A stretch of DNA of 64,000 nucleotides from an uncultured Mycoplasmatota bacterium (GTDB lineage Bacteria; Bacillota_I; Bacilli_A; RF39; UBA660), in NCBI GenBank assembly GCA_947302655.1, contig CAMYVW010000001.1:445080-509079 (forward strand), given 5' to 3'. The position numbers were made by a program, and so were the translations under genes. Shown piece after piece: positions 1 to 9,132 of the stretch. Below the pieces are notes generated by a model. That model ran no database searches and was not told the DNA's origin. It was given only the letters and a program-made list of their open reading frames with translations. How positions within the stretch are numbered: position 1 is the stretch's first letter; each line of letters begins with the position of its first letter.

Positions 1-293
1 TTAACTAAATTAAATGATTGAAAAATATTACCAATATATTTTCTTCGATAATCTTCAAAATCTTTTTCTGTATAATGACTGGTTTCATTTCCATTAATAT
101 ACATTTCGCCTTCTTCATATGAATCAAGGCCACTTATAACATTTAAAAGAGTGGATTTGCCTGATCCACTTTCACCAGTAATAGCAACAAACTCGCCATC
201 ATATAAATCTAGATTAACTTTTGTAAATCCAGATGCAATAACCCCTTTACTATAATAAAATTTTGATACATTTTTTAAACTAATTAAGCTCAT
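1..293 (-). CDS. ABC transporter ATP-binding protein (partial, C-terminal part outside window)
   Basis: The first 97 codons of an ABC ATPase, starting at 293 and running off the left edge. It opens MSLISLKNVSKFY and carries a Walker A GESGSGKST followed by a Q-loop region ending in IFQSFNLV. This N-terminus resembles that of the ABC/FtsX fusion at 5219-7528, so it may be a LolD/MacB-type exporter, possibly also fused to a permease; that part is not visible. Its ATG overlaps the tcdA stop codon (ATGA), implying translational coupling with tcdA. Confidence 0.9.
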   Translation of the reverse strand, partial: MSLISLKNVSKFYYSKGVIASGFTKVNLDLYDGEFVAITGESGSGKSTLLNVISGLDSYEEGEMYINGNETSHYTEKDFEDYRRKYIGNIFQSFNLV

Positions 294-973
294 TTTTGAA
301 GTTCCTTTCTTATAATGTAACTAGCAATTAAAATACCGGCACTTGCAGGAACAAACATCATTGATCCTGGAGTACGGCTATTTATTTTTAATGGGGACTC
401 TTTTGACCAACAAACTGTAACTTTTTTCCTTATATTTCTTTCTTTTAAAAGTTTTCTCATAACTTTAGCTAAAGGATCATTAAATGTTTTATCAAGTGTT
501 GTAATTGTTAACTCTTCCGGATTAAATCTATTGCCAGTTCCTAAACAAGAAATAATATTAATATTATTATTAAAAGCATAATTAATAAGTTCAATTTTAA
601 CTGTAACATTATCACAGGCATCAATTATATAATCATATTTATTATTATTTAAAATTTCTACTAGATTGTCTTTAGTTAAAAATTTTTCTATAGCAATAAT
701 ATTAGCATTATCTCTTATATTTAAGCATCTATTTTTTGCCTCTTCAACCTTGCTTTTAGTTATATTACTTTTTAAAGAAATAATTTGTCGATTTAGGTTT
801 GATTCATCAATTTTATCTTTATCAACTATAGTTATATTTAAAACTCCTGATCTAACTAAGGCTTCTAAAGCATATCCACCTACTCCGCCTACACCAACAA
901 TTAATACATTTAGTGCTTTAATTTTATTAAGTTCTTCTTTAGAAATTAATTTTAAAATTCTATCATCTATCAT
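290..973 (-). CDS. tcdA: tRNA threonylcarbamoyladenosine dehydratase TcdA (ThiF/E1-like)
   Basis: A 227-residue E1-like enzyme that uses ATP to cyclise the t6A37 of ANN-decoding tRNAs to ct6A. The nucleotide-binding GVGGVG lies at residues 27-32, acidic DKDKID at 51-56, NLNRQ at 59-63 and the DACD segment near 118-121. The C-terminal TPGSMMFVPASAG block is typical of the TcdA/CsdL/YrvM family and separates it from MoeB and ThiF. The start has a GGAG site nine bases upstream. It lies directly downstream of 6S RNA, as yrvM does in B. subtilis, and overlaps the next ABC gene by four bases. Confidence 0.92.
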   Translation of the reverse strand: MIDDRILKLISKEELNKIKALNVLIVGVGGVGGYALEALVRSGVLNITIVDKDKIDESNLNRQIISLKSNITKSKVEEAKNRCLNIRDNANIIAIEKFLTKDNLVEILNNNKYDYIIDACDNVTVKIELINYAFNNNINIISCLGTGNRFNPEELTITTLDKTFNDPLAKVMRKLLKERNIRKKVTVCWSKESPLKINSRTPGSMMFVPASAGILIASYIIRKELQK

Positions 974-991
974 ATATATTACTCCATAATA

Positions 992-1166
992 AAACCTAGA
1001 AGACAGTTTGTATTGATAAAATCCCGCTCTCGCGAGGTGGGCATCACATGAAGGAAATCAGGATCCCGATACACTTAACGGATCGGTCTTCAACACATTC
1101 CAACAATTAGATTCCCGTATAATTTATCATAGTCGGTTTTATATAGACAAACCATCTACTAGGTAA
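992..1166 (-). ncRNA. ssrS: 6S RNA
   Basis: About 175 nt on the minus strand with a long interrupted closing stem: the 5' arm (1166 to about 1132) holds ACCTAGTAGA and GGTTTGTCTATATAAAAC, and the 3' arm (about 1027 to 992) holds TTTTATCAATACAAACTG and TCTAGGT. The conserved-looking 3' segment GATGCCCACCTCGCGAGAGC resembles the 3' part of Firmicutes 6S RNAs. 6S RNA binds the housekeeping RNA polymerase holoenzyme in stationary phase. Position upstream of tcdA matches B. subtilis bsrA-yrvM. Ends are estimated from the stem and the promoter. Confidence 0.85.
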
Positions 1167-1170
1167 CTTA

Positions 1171-1199
1171 ATTATACCAAAACACTATAATAGGTACAA
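1171..1199 (-). promoter_or_regulatory. Promoter of 6S RNA
   Basis: An extended -10 TGGTATAAT (hexamer at 1176-1171) with a weak -35 TTGTAC (1199-1194) at exactly 17 bp spacing. The predicted start, about seven bases downstream, coincides with the first base pairs of the 6S closing stem, so the two calls support each other. Confidence 0.75.
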
Positions 1200-1200
1200 T

Positions 1201-1234
1201 AAAAAGTGACTAGTTTACGTGTAAACTAATCACT
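1201..1234 (-). terminator. Rho-independent terminator
   Basis: Minus-strand hairpin AGTGATTAGTTTAC / GTAAACTAGTCACT followed by TTTTT. The stop codon of the upstream gene (1226-1228) lies inside the stem. It separates the hypothetical gene at 1226-2416 from 6S RNA. Confidence 0.85.
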
Positions 1235-2416
1235 ATTTCTATTAAACCCATTAATATCACTAAAGAAATCTTTTCCAAAAAATTTTCCTTCAGCATCATT
1301 ATATACTGTCATTTCAAAATAAGCAAAAATATTACTTACAAACTCAACTACGTTTTTATCTGTAACAATATTTTTAATACATTCTATTTCTTTATTCATT
1401 TTTGATTTAGATAACAAATTTGTAATATCTTTAACTATATACATACATGTTTCTTTATCATCAGTAGCATATGATTTAAAAATATTTTTTAAATCATTAA
1501 AGAAATAAATATCTTTTTTCATTAAAAGTTTTTCAAATAGAGCAATGATAAATAATTCCATATCATTATATTCTGTAGGTTCTTTTCGATAAATAATATC
1601 TACATCTTTTGTATATATATGTTTAAAGTTCTTATAATTTGAACAATTATGTTGAAGAATTTTGTCTTCAATTTTTATAAGCTTACCAAGTTTATTATAA
1701 TCATTTAAATATTCACCATCTAAATTTTTTACATCTAAATATTCCATATAATATTGGCAGTACATTAGTAGTCGAACTTTTTCAATTTTATTATTAGTTC
1801 TTCTAATTTCTCCAATTAATTCTTTAAGCATTGTTTTATGTACAGGAAACTCATATAAATCATCAATTATCTCTTTTTCAGGTTCATCTATATCTTCATC
1901 AATTTCATCATTTATATCTTCTTCATATTCATCAGGTTCTTCATCTTCAGGAAATACTAAAATCATTATTAAAGATTTATAATTGTAGTCTTTAACAGAG
2001 GATGGATAAAGTAATTCATATTTACAGCTATAACTATAATCACTTAAATTTTCATACAAAGATGAAAAAAATTCATATTCAGGTGTGTTCTGCTCACTAA
2101 AATATTTTTTATTATCAAAGCCTTCACATTCAGATCTAATAAAACCATAAAATTGTGATATTTCCTTTTCTTTATCATCTTTATCATCCATTATTATTTT
2201 ATCAATCTTAAATCTATTAATAGCTTCATTTATTGTTTTAACAAAAATAATAAATAATTTATAAAGTTCAATATTTTTATTATGATTTAAAGCATCACGG
2301 TAAACTAAATACTCGCCTCTTAAATTTAAAATAGCATTTTTAGTTAACTGAATGGTGCGGTATGTATGGTATGTTTCATCTCTTATTGTAACCACTTTAA
2401 CAAATTCTGTTTCCAT
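1226..2416 (-). CDS. Hypothetical protein, acidic, 396 aa
   Basis: I do not recognise this family. The protein has no signal peptide or membrane segment and looks cytosolic and helical. A very acidic stretch (residues about 155-180, runs of Asp/Glu with EEDINDEIDEDIDE) may be a flexible linker between two folded halves. It starts two bases after the stop of the gene at 2419-3270, so the two are almost certainly co-transcribed, and both lie downstream of the HerA-like ATPase gene, although a terminator-like hairpin stands between. No catalytic motif is visible. Confidence 0.75.
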   Translation of the reverse strand: METEFVKVVTIRDETYHTYRTIQLTKNAILNLRGEYLVYRDALNHNKNIELYKLFIIFVKTINEAINRFKIDKIIMDDKDDKEKEISQFYGFIRSECEGFDNKKYFSEQNTPEYEFFSSLYENLSDYSYSCKYELLYPSSVKDYNYKSLIMILVFPEDEEPDEYEEDINDEIDEDIDEPEKEIIDDLYEFPVHKTMLKELIGEIRRTNNKIEKVRLLMYCQYYMEYLDVKNLDGEYLNDYNKLGKLIKIEDKILQHNCSNYKNFKHIYTKDVDIIYRKEPTEYNDMELFIIALFEKLLMKKDIYFFNDLKNIFKSYATDDKETCMYIVKDITNLLSKSKMNKEIECIKNIVTDKNVVEFVSNIFAYFEMTVYNDAEGKFFGKDFFSDINGFNRNSD

Positions 2417-2418
2417 AA

Positions 2419-3270
2419 CTATACCTCAAATCTTTTCCTTATTAAACTATGTTCACAAAAATCAATTGGCATACCAAATATAATTCTTTCTCTTTCACTA
2501 TAAAGAGAAGAAACATTATTTAATGCTTTAAATATATCAGGATTGTACCAAGCAAAATTACTTAGTATTTTATCAGCTTCTTTTGGACTTACCTGTGAAA
2601 AATAGTTGTATAAAGGATATGAAATTGTATTACCATTTTTTATATATCCGTTATATAGTAAATCGATTGCGTTTTGATAAAATAGTTTCATCTCATTAGA
2701 GCATGAATAAAGACCTGTAAATGTATCAATAGTATCATATAATGGTTTTACCTTTAAATATCTTGTAATTGGAGCTAAAGTACTAATTTTTGATGATTCA
2801 GATGCATTAGAAGGCAGTTTATAAATTCTCATATCGCTATCATTATCATCAAAATATTTTTCCGTTTCTTTTTTACGAAGAGTATTATATTCTTTTTCCA
2901 TTAAACATAATTTATATAATCTGTTAGATACAGAATCACCACCAAGGTTATTAAGATATACTTTCTCTATTGCCATAAATATTTCATATAGAGTAAGAAT
3001 ATTATTATATGTTATCGGATTAATACCATCTTTATCATCAAAAAATCTAAGACGATTTAAAACATCCATATTAAAAATCATCTCTTTATTAAAAGCATCA
3101 TAGTTAGCAACTTCTAAATCTCTTTTATTATCAGCATGTGAAAATAAAATACTTTTTACATATTTTTCTAAATTTCTTTCAGCTAAAAAAGACTCTATAT
3201 AAATTAAAATATCTTGTTCACTAAAATTACAAAATCTATTTTTTTGAATTGATGTTTTTAAATCTGACAT
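2419..3270 (-). CDS. Hypothetical protein, 283 aa
   Basis: Unrecognised soluble, mostly helical protein without signal peptide or membrane segment. It has an ATG start just inside a leader that follows a terminator, and its stop TAG is two bases from the start of the next hypothetical gene, giving a two-gene unit. No zinc-binding or nuclease motif is obvious. Its placement between a HerA-like ATPase and a second unknown gene is the only functional hint. Confidence 0.75.
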   Translation of the reverse strand: MSDLKTSIQKNRFCNFSEQDILIYIESFLAERNLEKYVKSILFSHADNKRDLEVANYDAFNKEMIFNMDVLNRLRFFDDKDGINPITYNNILTLYEIFMAIEKVYLNNLGGDSVSNRLYKLCLMEKEYNTLRKKETEKYFDDNDSDMRIYKLPSNASESSKISTLAPITRYLKVKPLYDTIDTFTGLYSCSNEMKLFYQNAIDLLYNGYIKNGNTISYPLYNYFSQVSPKEADKILSNFAWYNPDIFKALNNVSSLYSERERIIFGMPIDFCEHSLIRKRFEV

Positions 3271-3344
3271 ACTTTCACCCCTAAAATGTCAAAGTATACT
3301 TATATTACTTTAAATATATAATAAAGTCAATAATATCAAAAAAA

Positions 3345-3373
3345 TAAAAAGAACTTACATTTAGTAAGTTCTA
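3345..3373 (-). terminator. Terminator after the HerA-like gene
   Basis: Minus-strand hairpin AGAACTTACT-AAAT-GTAAGTTCT followed by TTTTATTTTTTT. It overlaps the stop codon of the gene at 3371-5131 and should end its transcript before the two hypothetical genes. Confidence 0.85.
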
Positions 3374-5131
3374 TCTAGCTTTCCATACATTTGTAACATC
3401 GCAACTTGATGATTGAGGCGATGGATTTGGCATCTCCATTTTAATAATCATAGGAATTTTAAAAGCAGATCCAAATGCAACACAATTTCCTGGTTGCAAC
3501 GTTTTTTGTTTTTCAATTACATCTTGAGATATATTTGGAAGCATTTCTTCTATATATTTTATATCTTTAGGATGTGTCATTTTAAATATCATAAAGTTAG
3601 AACACTGAGCAAGCACTGTATCAGATATTTCAACTGGTCTTTGACTTATAATATCTAGAATAACACCATATTTACGTCCTTCTTTTGCTATTCTATCAAA
3701 GATATTATATCCAATTAAATATGTATCAGTATCTTTTTGAATATATCTATGAGCTTCTTCTAAAAATAAATGAAATGGTATTCTTCCTCTATTTGCACTT
3801 GTTTTAGAAAATTCAAATAATAATCTTGAAATAATCTTAACGATTACCTTAGCATGAATATCATCAATATCTTCTAAATTAATGTTAATAATTTGAGATT
3901 TACGGTTATTTTTAGCAACTAAACTAGTTATATATTCACCAATTGATTTATATATTGAACCTTCAAATATTTTCTTTAAAGAACTAGTAATAATTGCATT
4001 AACTCTAACTTTTAAAATAATAGCATCTGAATACAAATTACTATTATTTTGGAAACCTTCACTAATTAAAGTAAATTCTAAAGCTTTAGCAAAATCATCA
4101 ATAGTATATGTAACATTATTAGGTTCTTCCATTGCTTCAATATCATCAGAAATATGCTTTAAAATATAATCAGTTATTAAAACGCTTTCACCAAAATTAC
4201 CTTTTGAATCAATTTCAAAACATTCACTAAATGTTCTTGTATACCCTAAACCAGTTATTTGAGTATCAAAATTAAATTCTTGAGTATGACATACTTCTAT
4301 AATTTTAAAGATATCATTTTTCTTACTAGATATAGTTTGATTTGAAAATAAAACAGCAAGGATTGCTTTAGCAATCAAATGATTCTTATATTTTATAGAT
4401 TCATCATTATCAAGTGCAAAAATACGGCATAACTTAATAGTTCTTTCAATTATTGGTAGTTGACTATGACTTGATGCTTGTAAAAGAAGAGCTATATCAT
4501 CTAAGTTAAGTAAATGAAAAGGGATTTTCAAATCGAAGTCATTTTGATCAGATCTATTTGTTGTTATAAATTTATAATTATAATTTGGATTTAATGAATT
4601 TAAATTACTAAAAGCTGTTTTATATTCACCATATGCATCAAAAATAAATAAGTTTGCATTAAATGATAATAAATTTCTATTGGTAAATAAGTTTTGAACT
4701 ATTCTAGCAACACCACATGATTTACCAGAACCAGAGTTACCAAATATTGCTAAATGATTAGAAAATAAATCATTAATCTTAGGATAAAATACAAAATTCT
4801 TATAAATAGCACTAACGCCTAAAGGAAAAGTATCTTCACCACTAGTACCTACTAAATCTTTTAATTCATCATCATTTATAAATCTAATTTTAGAAGTAAG
4901 TAAAGGTTTTCTTAAAACACCATTAACATATTTTCCATTAATAAATTCTCCTAAAAACTTAACTTTAATTAGTTCTTGATTAAATTCAACTACTTCACCC
5001 AAAATTCTTTGATCATTAGATTCAAAGATAAGATGCATATTCATTAAGTCATTTTGAGCATCATTATTATTAGCATTAGTATTTTCTATATGAGCAATAT
5101 TATCATTAATATAAAGTATTTTTCCAAACAT
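3371..5131 (-). CDS. HerA-like (DUF87) hexameric ATPase
   Basis: A 586-residue P-loop ATPase of the HerA/FtsK superfamily. Residues 1-80 look like the N-terminal beta-barrel (HAS) domain; Walker A GNSGSGKS is at 131-138; Walker B lies in FHLFLEEAHRYI near 453-464, the LEEAH form typical of HerA; a KEGRKYG-ISQRP segment near 485-499 supplies a candidate arginine finger and sensor. Such ATPases act as DNA translocases, paired with NurA in archaea and with varied effectors in bacterial defence loci. No NurA-like or Sir2/DUF4297 partner is seen; the neighbours are two unknown proteins. Specific role not assigned. Confidence 0.85.
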   Translation of the reverse strand: MFGKILYINDNIAHIENTNANNNDAQNDLMNMHLIFESNDQRILGEVVEFNQELIKVKFLGEFINGKYVNGVLRKPLLTSKIRFINDDELKDLVGTSGEDTFPLGVSAIYKNFVFYPKINDLFSNHLAIFGNSGSGKSCGVARIVQNLFTNRNLLSFNANLFIFDAYGEYKTAFSNLNSLNPNYNYKFITTNRSDQNDFDLKIPFHLLNLDDIALLLQASSHSQLPIIERTIKLCRIFALDNDESIKYKNHLIAKAILAVLFSNQTISSKKNDIFKIIEVCHTQEFNFDTQITGLGYTRTFSECFEIDSKGNFGESVLITDYILKHISDDIEAMEEPNNVTYTIDDFAKALEFTLISEGFQNNSNLYSDAIILKVRVNAIITSSLKKIFEGSIYKSIGEYITSLVAKNNRKSQIININLEDIDDIHAKVIVKIISRLLFEFSKTSANRGRIPFHLFLEEAHRYIQKDTDTYLIGYNIFDRIAKEGRKYGVILDIISQRPVEISDTVLAQCSNFMIFKMTHPKDIKYIEEMLPNISQDVIEKQKTLQPGNCVAFGSAFKIPMIIKMEMPNPSPQSSSCDVTNVWKAR

Positions 5132-5190
5132 CTATATCAACACCCTTTACCATACTTAAAATTATATCATATATATCAATATTTACAAAT

Positions 5191-5220
5191 AAAAAAGATA
5201 AACTACTAGTAGTTTATCTT
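5191..5220 (-). terminator. Terminator after the ABC/FtsX gene
   Basis: Minus-strand hairpin AAGATAAACTAC-TA-GTAGTTTATCTT followed by TTTTATT, ending the ABC/FtsX transcript just past its stop codon. Confidence 0.85.
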
Positions 5221-7528
5221 ATTCAGTTCTAAGTGCAATAACAGGATCTTTTTTACTAGCTATTTTTGCTGGAATAAATCCACCTAAAAGTGTAAGTGAA
5301 ACACTAATTACAAGTAAAATTACTTCATGTAAAATCTTTAAAGTAGCTACATTTTTAAGATCAGTTATTTTTTCTATTACGGCGCTAATAGGAATGCAAA
5401 GTATGTTAGCTATAATTAAACCTATTAAACCAGATGCCATACCTATAATAAATGTTTCAGCATTAAATACACGAGTGACATCTTTATTTCTTGCTCCTAG
5501 AGCTTTTAATATACCTATTTCTTTGGTTCTTTCTAAAACACTTATGTACATAATAATACCAATCATTATTGATGATACTACTAAACTAATTGATGAAAAT
5601 GCTATTAATACAATTGTAATTCCATCCATTATGCCATTTGAAAGACTAGAAATTGTTGCAGCCATATCAGTATAAACAATCTTATCATCATCTTTTAAAT
5701 CTTTATTAAATGCATCTAAATGTTTTAATACTTTATCTTTAGATTTAAAATCTTTTGGATATAACTGAATAGTATATGGAGCAGTTGTTCCACCAACATA
5801 TGCTAAAGTATTTTCTTTAGCTAAAACTCCTTCAGGAGTTTCAGTATTAAACTTTTCTCCAGTAAGTACATTATAATTACTCTTTTCTTGAGCTTTAACT
5901 ACTTTAGAATCTTTATTTTTATCAAGAACAAAATCAATTAAAGATTCTTTATATGTTAAACCATTACCAGAATATTGAGCAAATTTACTTCCTTCTTTAC
6001 CTCTAATAATTCCTACAACTTTTAGTTTGATATTATTCTTATTATTATATAAAGGTTCATAATCTTGAGCAGGTGCAAATTGTGTACCATATTCAGTATA
6101 GAAATCATTATCAAGCACTATTTGGAATTCTTGACTCATTATATCATCAAAAGAAACATCTTTTGATGTATCAAAACCAAATGACTTAAAGAACGTTTCA
6201 TCAAGTCCATTATTAATATCTACAAGAAGTAATAATTCATCATATTTTTCAGGTTCTCTACCATAAATAAGTTCGAAGTTATCTTCAACTACAGAACCAG
6301 TTTTACCATCAAGCATTTCAGGAAGTGGGAATAATGTCATTTGTGGCATTAATTCAATTTTCCCATTTGATACATTTTTATGCAATAAGTTAAGATTAAT
6401 TGATCTCATATAACTTACTCCACCAATTAAATCACCATCAATAGATTCTAAATACTTAATGTAATCCATATCAATTTTATTAGTATGCATTATGCTATTT
6501 TGATCTTTATTAGCATGAATTTTTTGCTTTTTAGAATATGAATCATCAGTAACTTTATATTGATTCATAAAATCTTTCGACATTTCTTCATCCATTACTG
6601 CTACTTGCTGCTGAATAACAATAGGCATTTGTGATAAGGTATCTTTTTCAAATTTATCAATTTGAATTTTAAATCCATTAGAAAGTGCAAGAATTAAAGC
6701 AATACCTATAATACCTATACTTGATGCAAACGCTGTTAAAAAAGTTCTACCTTTTTTTGTTCTAATATTATTAAAAGAAAGTTTTAATGCAGTTAAAAAA
6801 CTCATTTTGGTTTTCTTTATAACAATTTCAGATTCATCTTTCTCTTCTTTTTTAATAGGATTAGAATCAGACATTAACTCGCCATCTTTTAATTCTATAA
6901 TTCTAGTTGAATACTCTTTTGCTAGCTCAGGATTATGTGTAACCATAATAACTAGTTTGTCCTTAGCAATTTCTTTAATAAGTTTCATAATTTGAACACT
7001 AGTTTTTGAATCTAGAGCTCCAGTTGGTTCATCGGCTAGTATGATTTCTGGATCATTTGCAAGGGCTCTTGCTATTGCAACCCTTTGCATTTGTCCACCA
7101 GATAATTGATTTGGTTTTTTATGAGCATGATCTTTAAGACCTACTTTATTAAGTAGTTCTTTAGCTTTTCTCTTAGCATATTTTTTAGATTTACCACTAA
7201 GTATCAGTCCCATTTCAACATTAGATAATATAGAAATATGACCAATTAGATTATAACTTTGAAAAATAAATCCTATACAATTATTTCTATATGCGTCCCA
7301 ATCTTTAGCTTTAAATTCTTTTGTAGACTTATTATTAATAATAAGGTCACCTGAATCATATCTATCAAGTCCACCTATAATATTAAGTAACGTAGTCTTA
7401 CCAGAACCTGATGCACCAAGAATGGAAACAAATTCATTTTCTCTAAAATCTATACTAACGCCTTTTAGAGCATCTTGGTTAAAATCACCAGTCTTGTAAC
7501 TTTTTTTTATATTTTTAACTCTTAACAT
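5219..7528 (-). CDS. ABC transporter, ATP-binding/FtsX-like permease fusion
   Basis: About 769 residues combining a LolD-type ATPase with a MacB/FtsX-type permease. The ATPase has Walker A GASGSGKT (residues about 38-45), signature LSGGQMQR, Walker B IILADEPTGALD and an H-loop THNPE. Then come one membrane segment (about 255-285), a large extracytoplasmic domain, and three C-terminal segments with the FtsX-like VLERTKEIGILKALGA motif. Such proteins export peptides or lipids, or sense antimicrobials. I chose the ATG at 7528, nine bases after GAGGAG, over a TTG three codons upstream. It appears monocistronic. Substrate unknown. Confidence 0.92.
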   Translation of the reverse strand: MLRVKNIKKSYKTGDFNQDALKGVSIDFRENEFVSILGASGSGKTTLLNIIGGLDRYDSGDLIINNKSTKEFKAKDWDAYRNNCIGFIFQSYNLIGHISILSNVEMGLILSGKSKKYAKRKAKELLNKVGLKDHAHKKPNQLSGGQMQRVAIARALANDPEIILADEPTGALDSKTSVQIMKLIKEIAKDKLVIMVTHNPELAKEYSTRIIELKDGELMSDSNPIKKEEKDESEIVIKKTKMSFLTALKLSFNNIRTKKGRTFLTAFASSIGIIGIALILALSNGFKIQIDKFEKDTLSQMPIVIQQQVAVMDEEMSKDFMNQYKVTDDSYSKKQKIHANKDQNSIMHTNKIDMDYIKYLESIDGDLIGGVSYMRSINLNLLHKNVSNGKIELMPQMTLFPLPEMLDGKTGSVVEDNFELIYGREPEKYDELLLLVDINNGLDETFFKSFGFDTSKDVSFDDIMSQEFQIVLDNDFYTEYGTQFAPAQDYEPLYNNKNNIKLKVVGIIRGKEGSKFAQYSGNGLTYKESLIDFVLDKNKDSKVVKAQEKSNYNVLTGEKFNTETPEGVLAKENTLAYVGGTTAPYTIQLYPKDFKSKDKVLKHLDAFNKDLKDDDKIVYTDMAATISSLSNGIMDGITIVLIAFSSISLVVSSIMIGIIMYISVLERTKEIGILKALGARNKDVTRVFNAETFIIGMASGLIGLIIANILCIPISAVIEKITDLKNVATLKILHEVILLVISVSLTLLGGFIPAKIASKKDPVIALRTE

Positions 7529-7620
7529 TTTTCTCAACTCCTCAGCAATATTACCTTAAAAATATATGTAAAGTCAAGCTAATTTTATACTTGCACTTAA
7601 AACTTTACGAAAGTCATTAT

Positions 7621-7674
7621 AAAAAAATAACTGGTTGCGCACTACCAATTAACATTGGAAATTACGCAACCAGT
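7621..7674 (-). terminator. Terminator of the hisS-gatB operon
   Basis: Minus strand: ACTGGTTGCG pairs with CGCAACCAGT around a loop that itself can form CCAAT/ATTGG, followed by TATTTTTTT. It sits immediately beyond the gatB stop and closes the aminoacylation operon. Confidence 0.88.
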
Positions 7675-7691
7675 ATTAACATTTTATAAAA

Positions 7692-9131
7692 TTATTTAAG
7701 AAGTTCAGTTAAAATTTCTTTAACTAATGTAGGATTTGCTTGTCCTCTTGTTTTTTTCATAACTTGACCAACAAAATAATCAAACATATTAGTTCTTCCA
7801 TTTTTATAAGCTTCTATTTGTGAAGGATTTTCATTTAAAACTTCTTCAACGATAGATTTAATAGCACTATCATCAGAAATTTGTTCCATACCTTCATCTT
7901 TCATAATTTTTTCAGGTTCTTCTTCTTTTTCTAAAACAAGATTAAATAATTCTTTACCTTGTTTAGATGAAATAGTACCTTTTTTTACTGCTTCAGTTAT
8001 TTTATAAAGTCTTTCGGGAGTTAAGAATATTTCATCTATTTCTTTAAATTCTTTATAAATATAACCTAAGATCATTGAAATAATCCAGTTAGCAGCTGTT
8101 TTAGGCTCAATACCTAGCTCTAAACATTTTTCAAAATAATCAGAAGTCTTCTTTTCTTTAATTAGTATTCTTGAATCATAATCAGATAGTCCAAGTTTGC
8201 TAATATATTTATCTTTTCTTTCATAAGGAAGTTCAGGAATTGATTTTTTAATTTCTTCAACCCAAGATTCTTCAATTTTAATTTTTGGAATATTAGGTTC
8301 TACAAAATATTTGTAATCAATAGCATCAACCTTAGAACGCATTCTAACTGTTGTACCAGTTTCTTCATCCCAACGTCTAGTTTCCTGTTCTACTTCATTA
8401 TATCTTCCTTGATCTTTTAAAGTGCTTTGTCTTTCTATTTCATAATTAATAACATCTTTAACAGCACTAAATGAATTAACATTTTTAGTTTCAACTTTAG
8501 TACCTAAAGAATTTTCATCATCACTAATAGAAACGTTTACATCACATCTTATTTGACCTTTTTTAGAATCAGCATCACTAATACCTAAATATTGATAAAT
8601 TGATCTAATATATTCTAGATATAAAACTGTATCATCAGCATTATGAAGACAAGGCTTAGTAACAAGTTCAAATAAAGGAACACCAGCTCTATTATAATTG
8701 ATAATTGAAGTATTATATAAGTGCTCCATCTGAGCTGAGTCTTCTTCTAAGTGAAGATTATCTATTTCAACTCTAAATGTTGATCCATCTTCTCTTTCAA
8801 TATCAATATATCCACCATTTCCAATACAATCATATGGAGGATTTTGTGTTAATTGATATCCCTTAGGTAAATCTGGGTAATAATAGTTTTTTCTTTCCCA
8901 GTACATATATTTTGGGATATTAGAGTGAAGTACAGTAGCCATTTTAATAGCTTGCTCTACACCTTTTTTATTTGGTGCAGGTAGCACTCCTGGAAATCCC
9001 ATATCAATTTCGCAAACATTATCATTTGATAAATCATTATATGTATTTTTAGAAGGTGAAAACATTTTAGAATTTGTTTTAGATCCTTCACAGTGCATTT
9101 CAATACCAATTGTTACAAAGTATTTACTCAT
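7692..9131 (-). CDS. gatB: Asp/Glu-tRNA(Asn/Gln) amidotransferase subunit B
   Basis: 479 residues, the usual GatB length. GatB binds misacylated Glu-tRNA(Gln) or Asp-tRNA(Asn), phosphorylates the side chain with ATP, and receives ammonia from GatA. Visible family blocks are IGIEMHCEG at the N-terminus, YYYPDLPKGYQLTQ, LEEDSAQMEH, and a C-terminal YqeY-like tail domain with GQVMKKTRGQANP. An AGGAGGTTAAGTAAT site precedes the ATG. It is the last gene of the operon, one base after gatA, and is followed by a strong terminator. Confidence 0.97.
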   Translation of the reverse strand: MSKYFVTIGIEMHCEGSKTNSKMFSPSKNTYNDLSNDNVCEIDMGFPGVLPAPNKKGVEQAIKMATVLHSNIPKYMYWERKNYYYPDLPKGYQLTQNPPYDCIGNGGYIDIEREDGSTFRVEIDNLHLEEDSAQMEHLYNTSIINYNRAGVPLFELVTKPCLHNADDTVLYLEYIRSIYQYLGISDADSKKGQIRCDVNVSISDDENSLGTKVETKNVNSFSAVKDVINYEIERQSTLKDQGRYNEVEQETRRWDEETGTTVRMRSKVDAIDYKYFVEPNIPKIKIEESWVEEIKKSIPELPYERKDKYISKLGLSDYDSRILIKEKKTSDYFEKCLELGIEPKTAANWIISMILGYIYKEFKEIDEIFLTPERLYKITEAVKKGTISSKQGKELFNLVLEKEEEPEKIMKDEGMEQISDDSAIKSIVEEVLNENPSQIEAYKNGRTNMFDYFVGQVMKKTRGQANPTLVKEILTELLK

Positions 9132-9132
9132 A

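Noticed and set aside
666..989. Plus-strand open frame opposite tcdA
   Set aside because: It is the antisense of the tcdA coding frame and has no ribosome site; similar opposite-strand frames over gatB, smc, rpoD, comEA and others were discarded for the same reason.
3371..5131. Conjugation or secretion ATPase (VirB4/TrwB)
   Set aside because: No relaxase or mating-pair genes nearby, and the LEEAH Walker B with N-terminal barrel fits HerA better.
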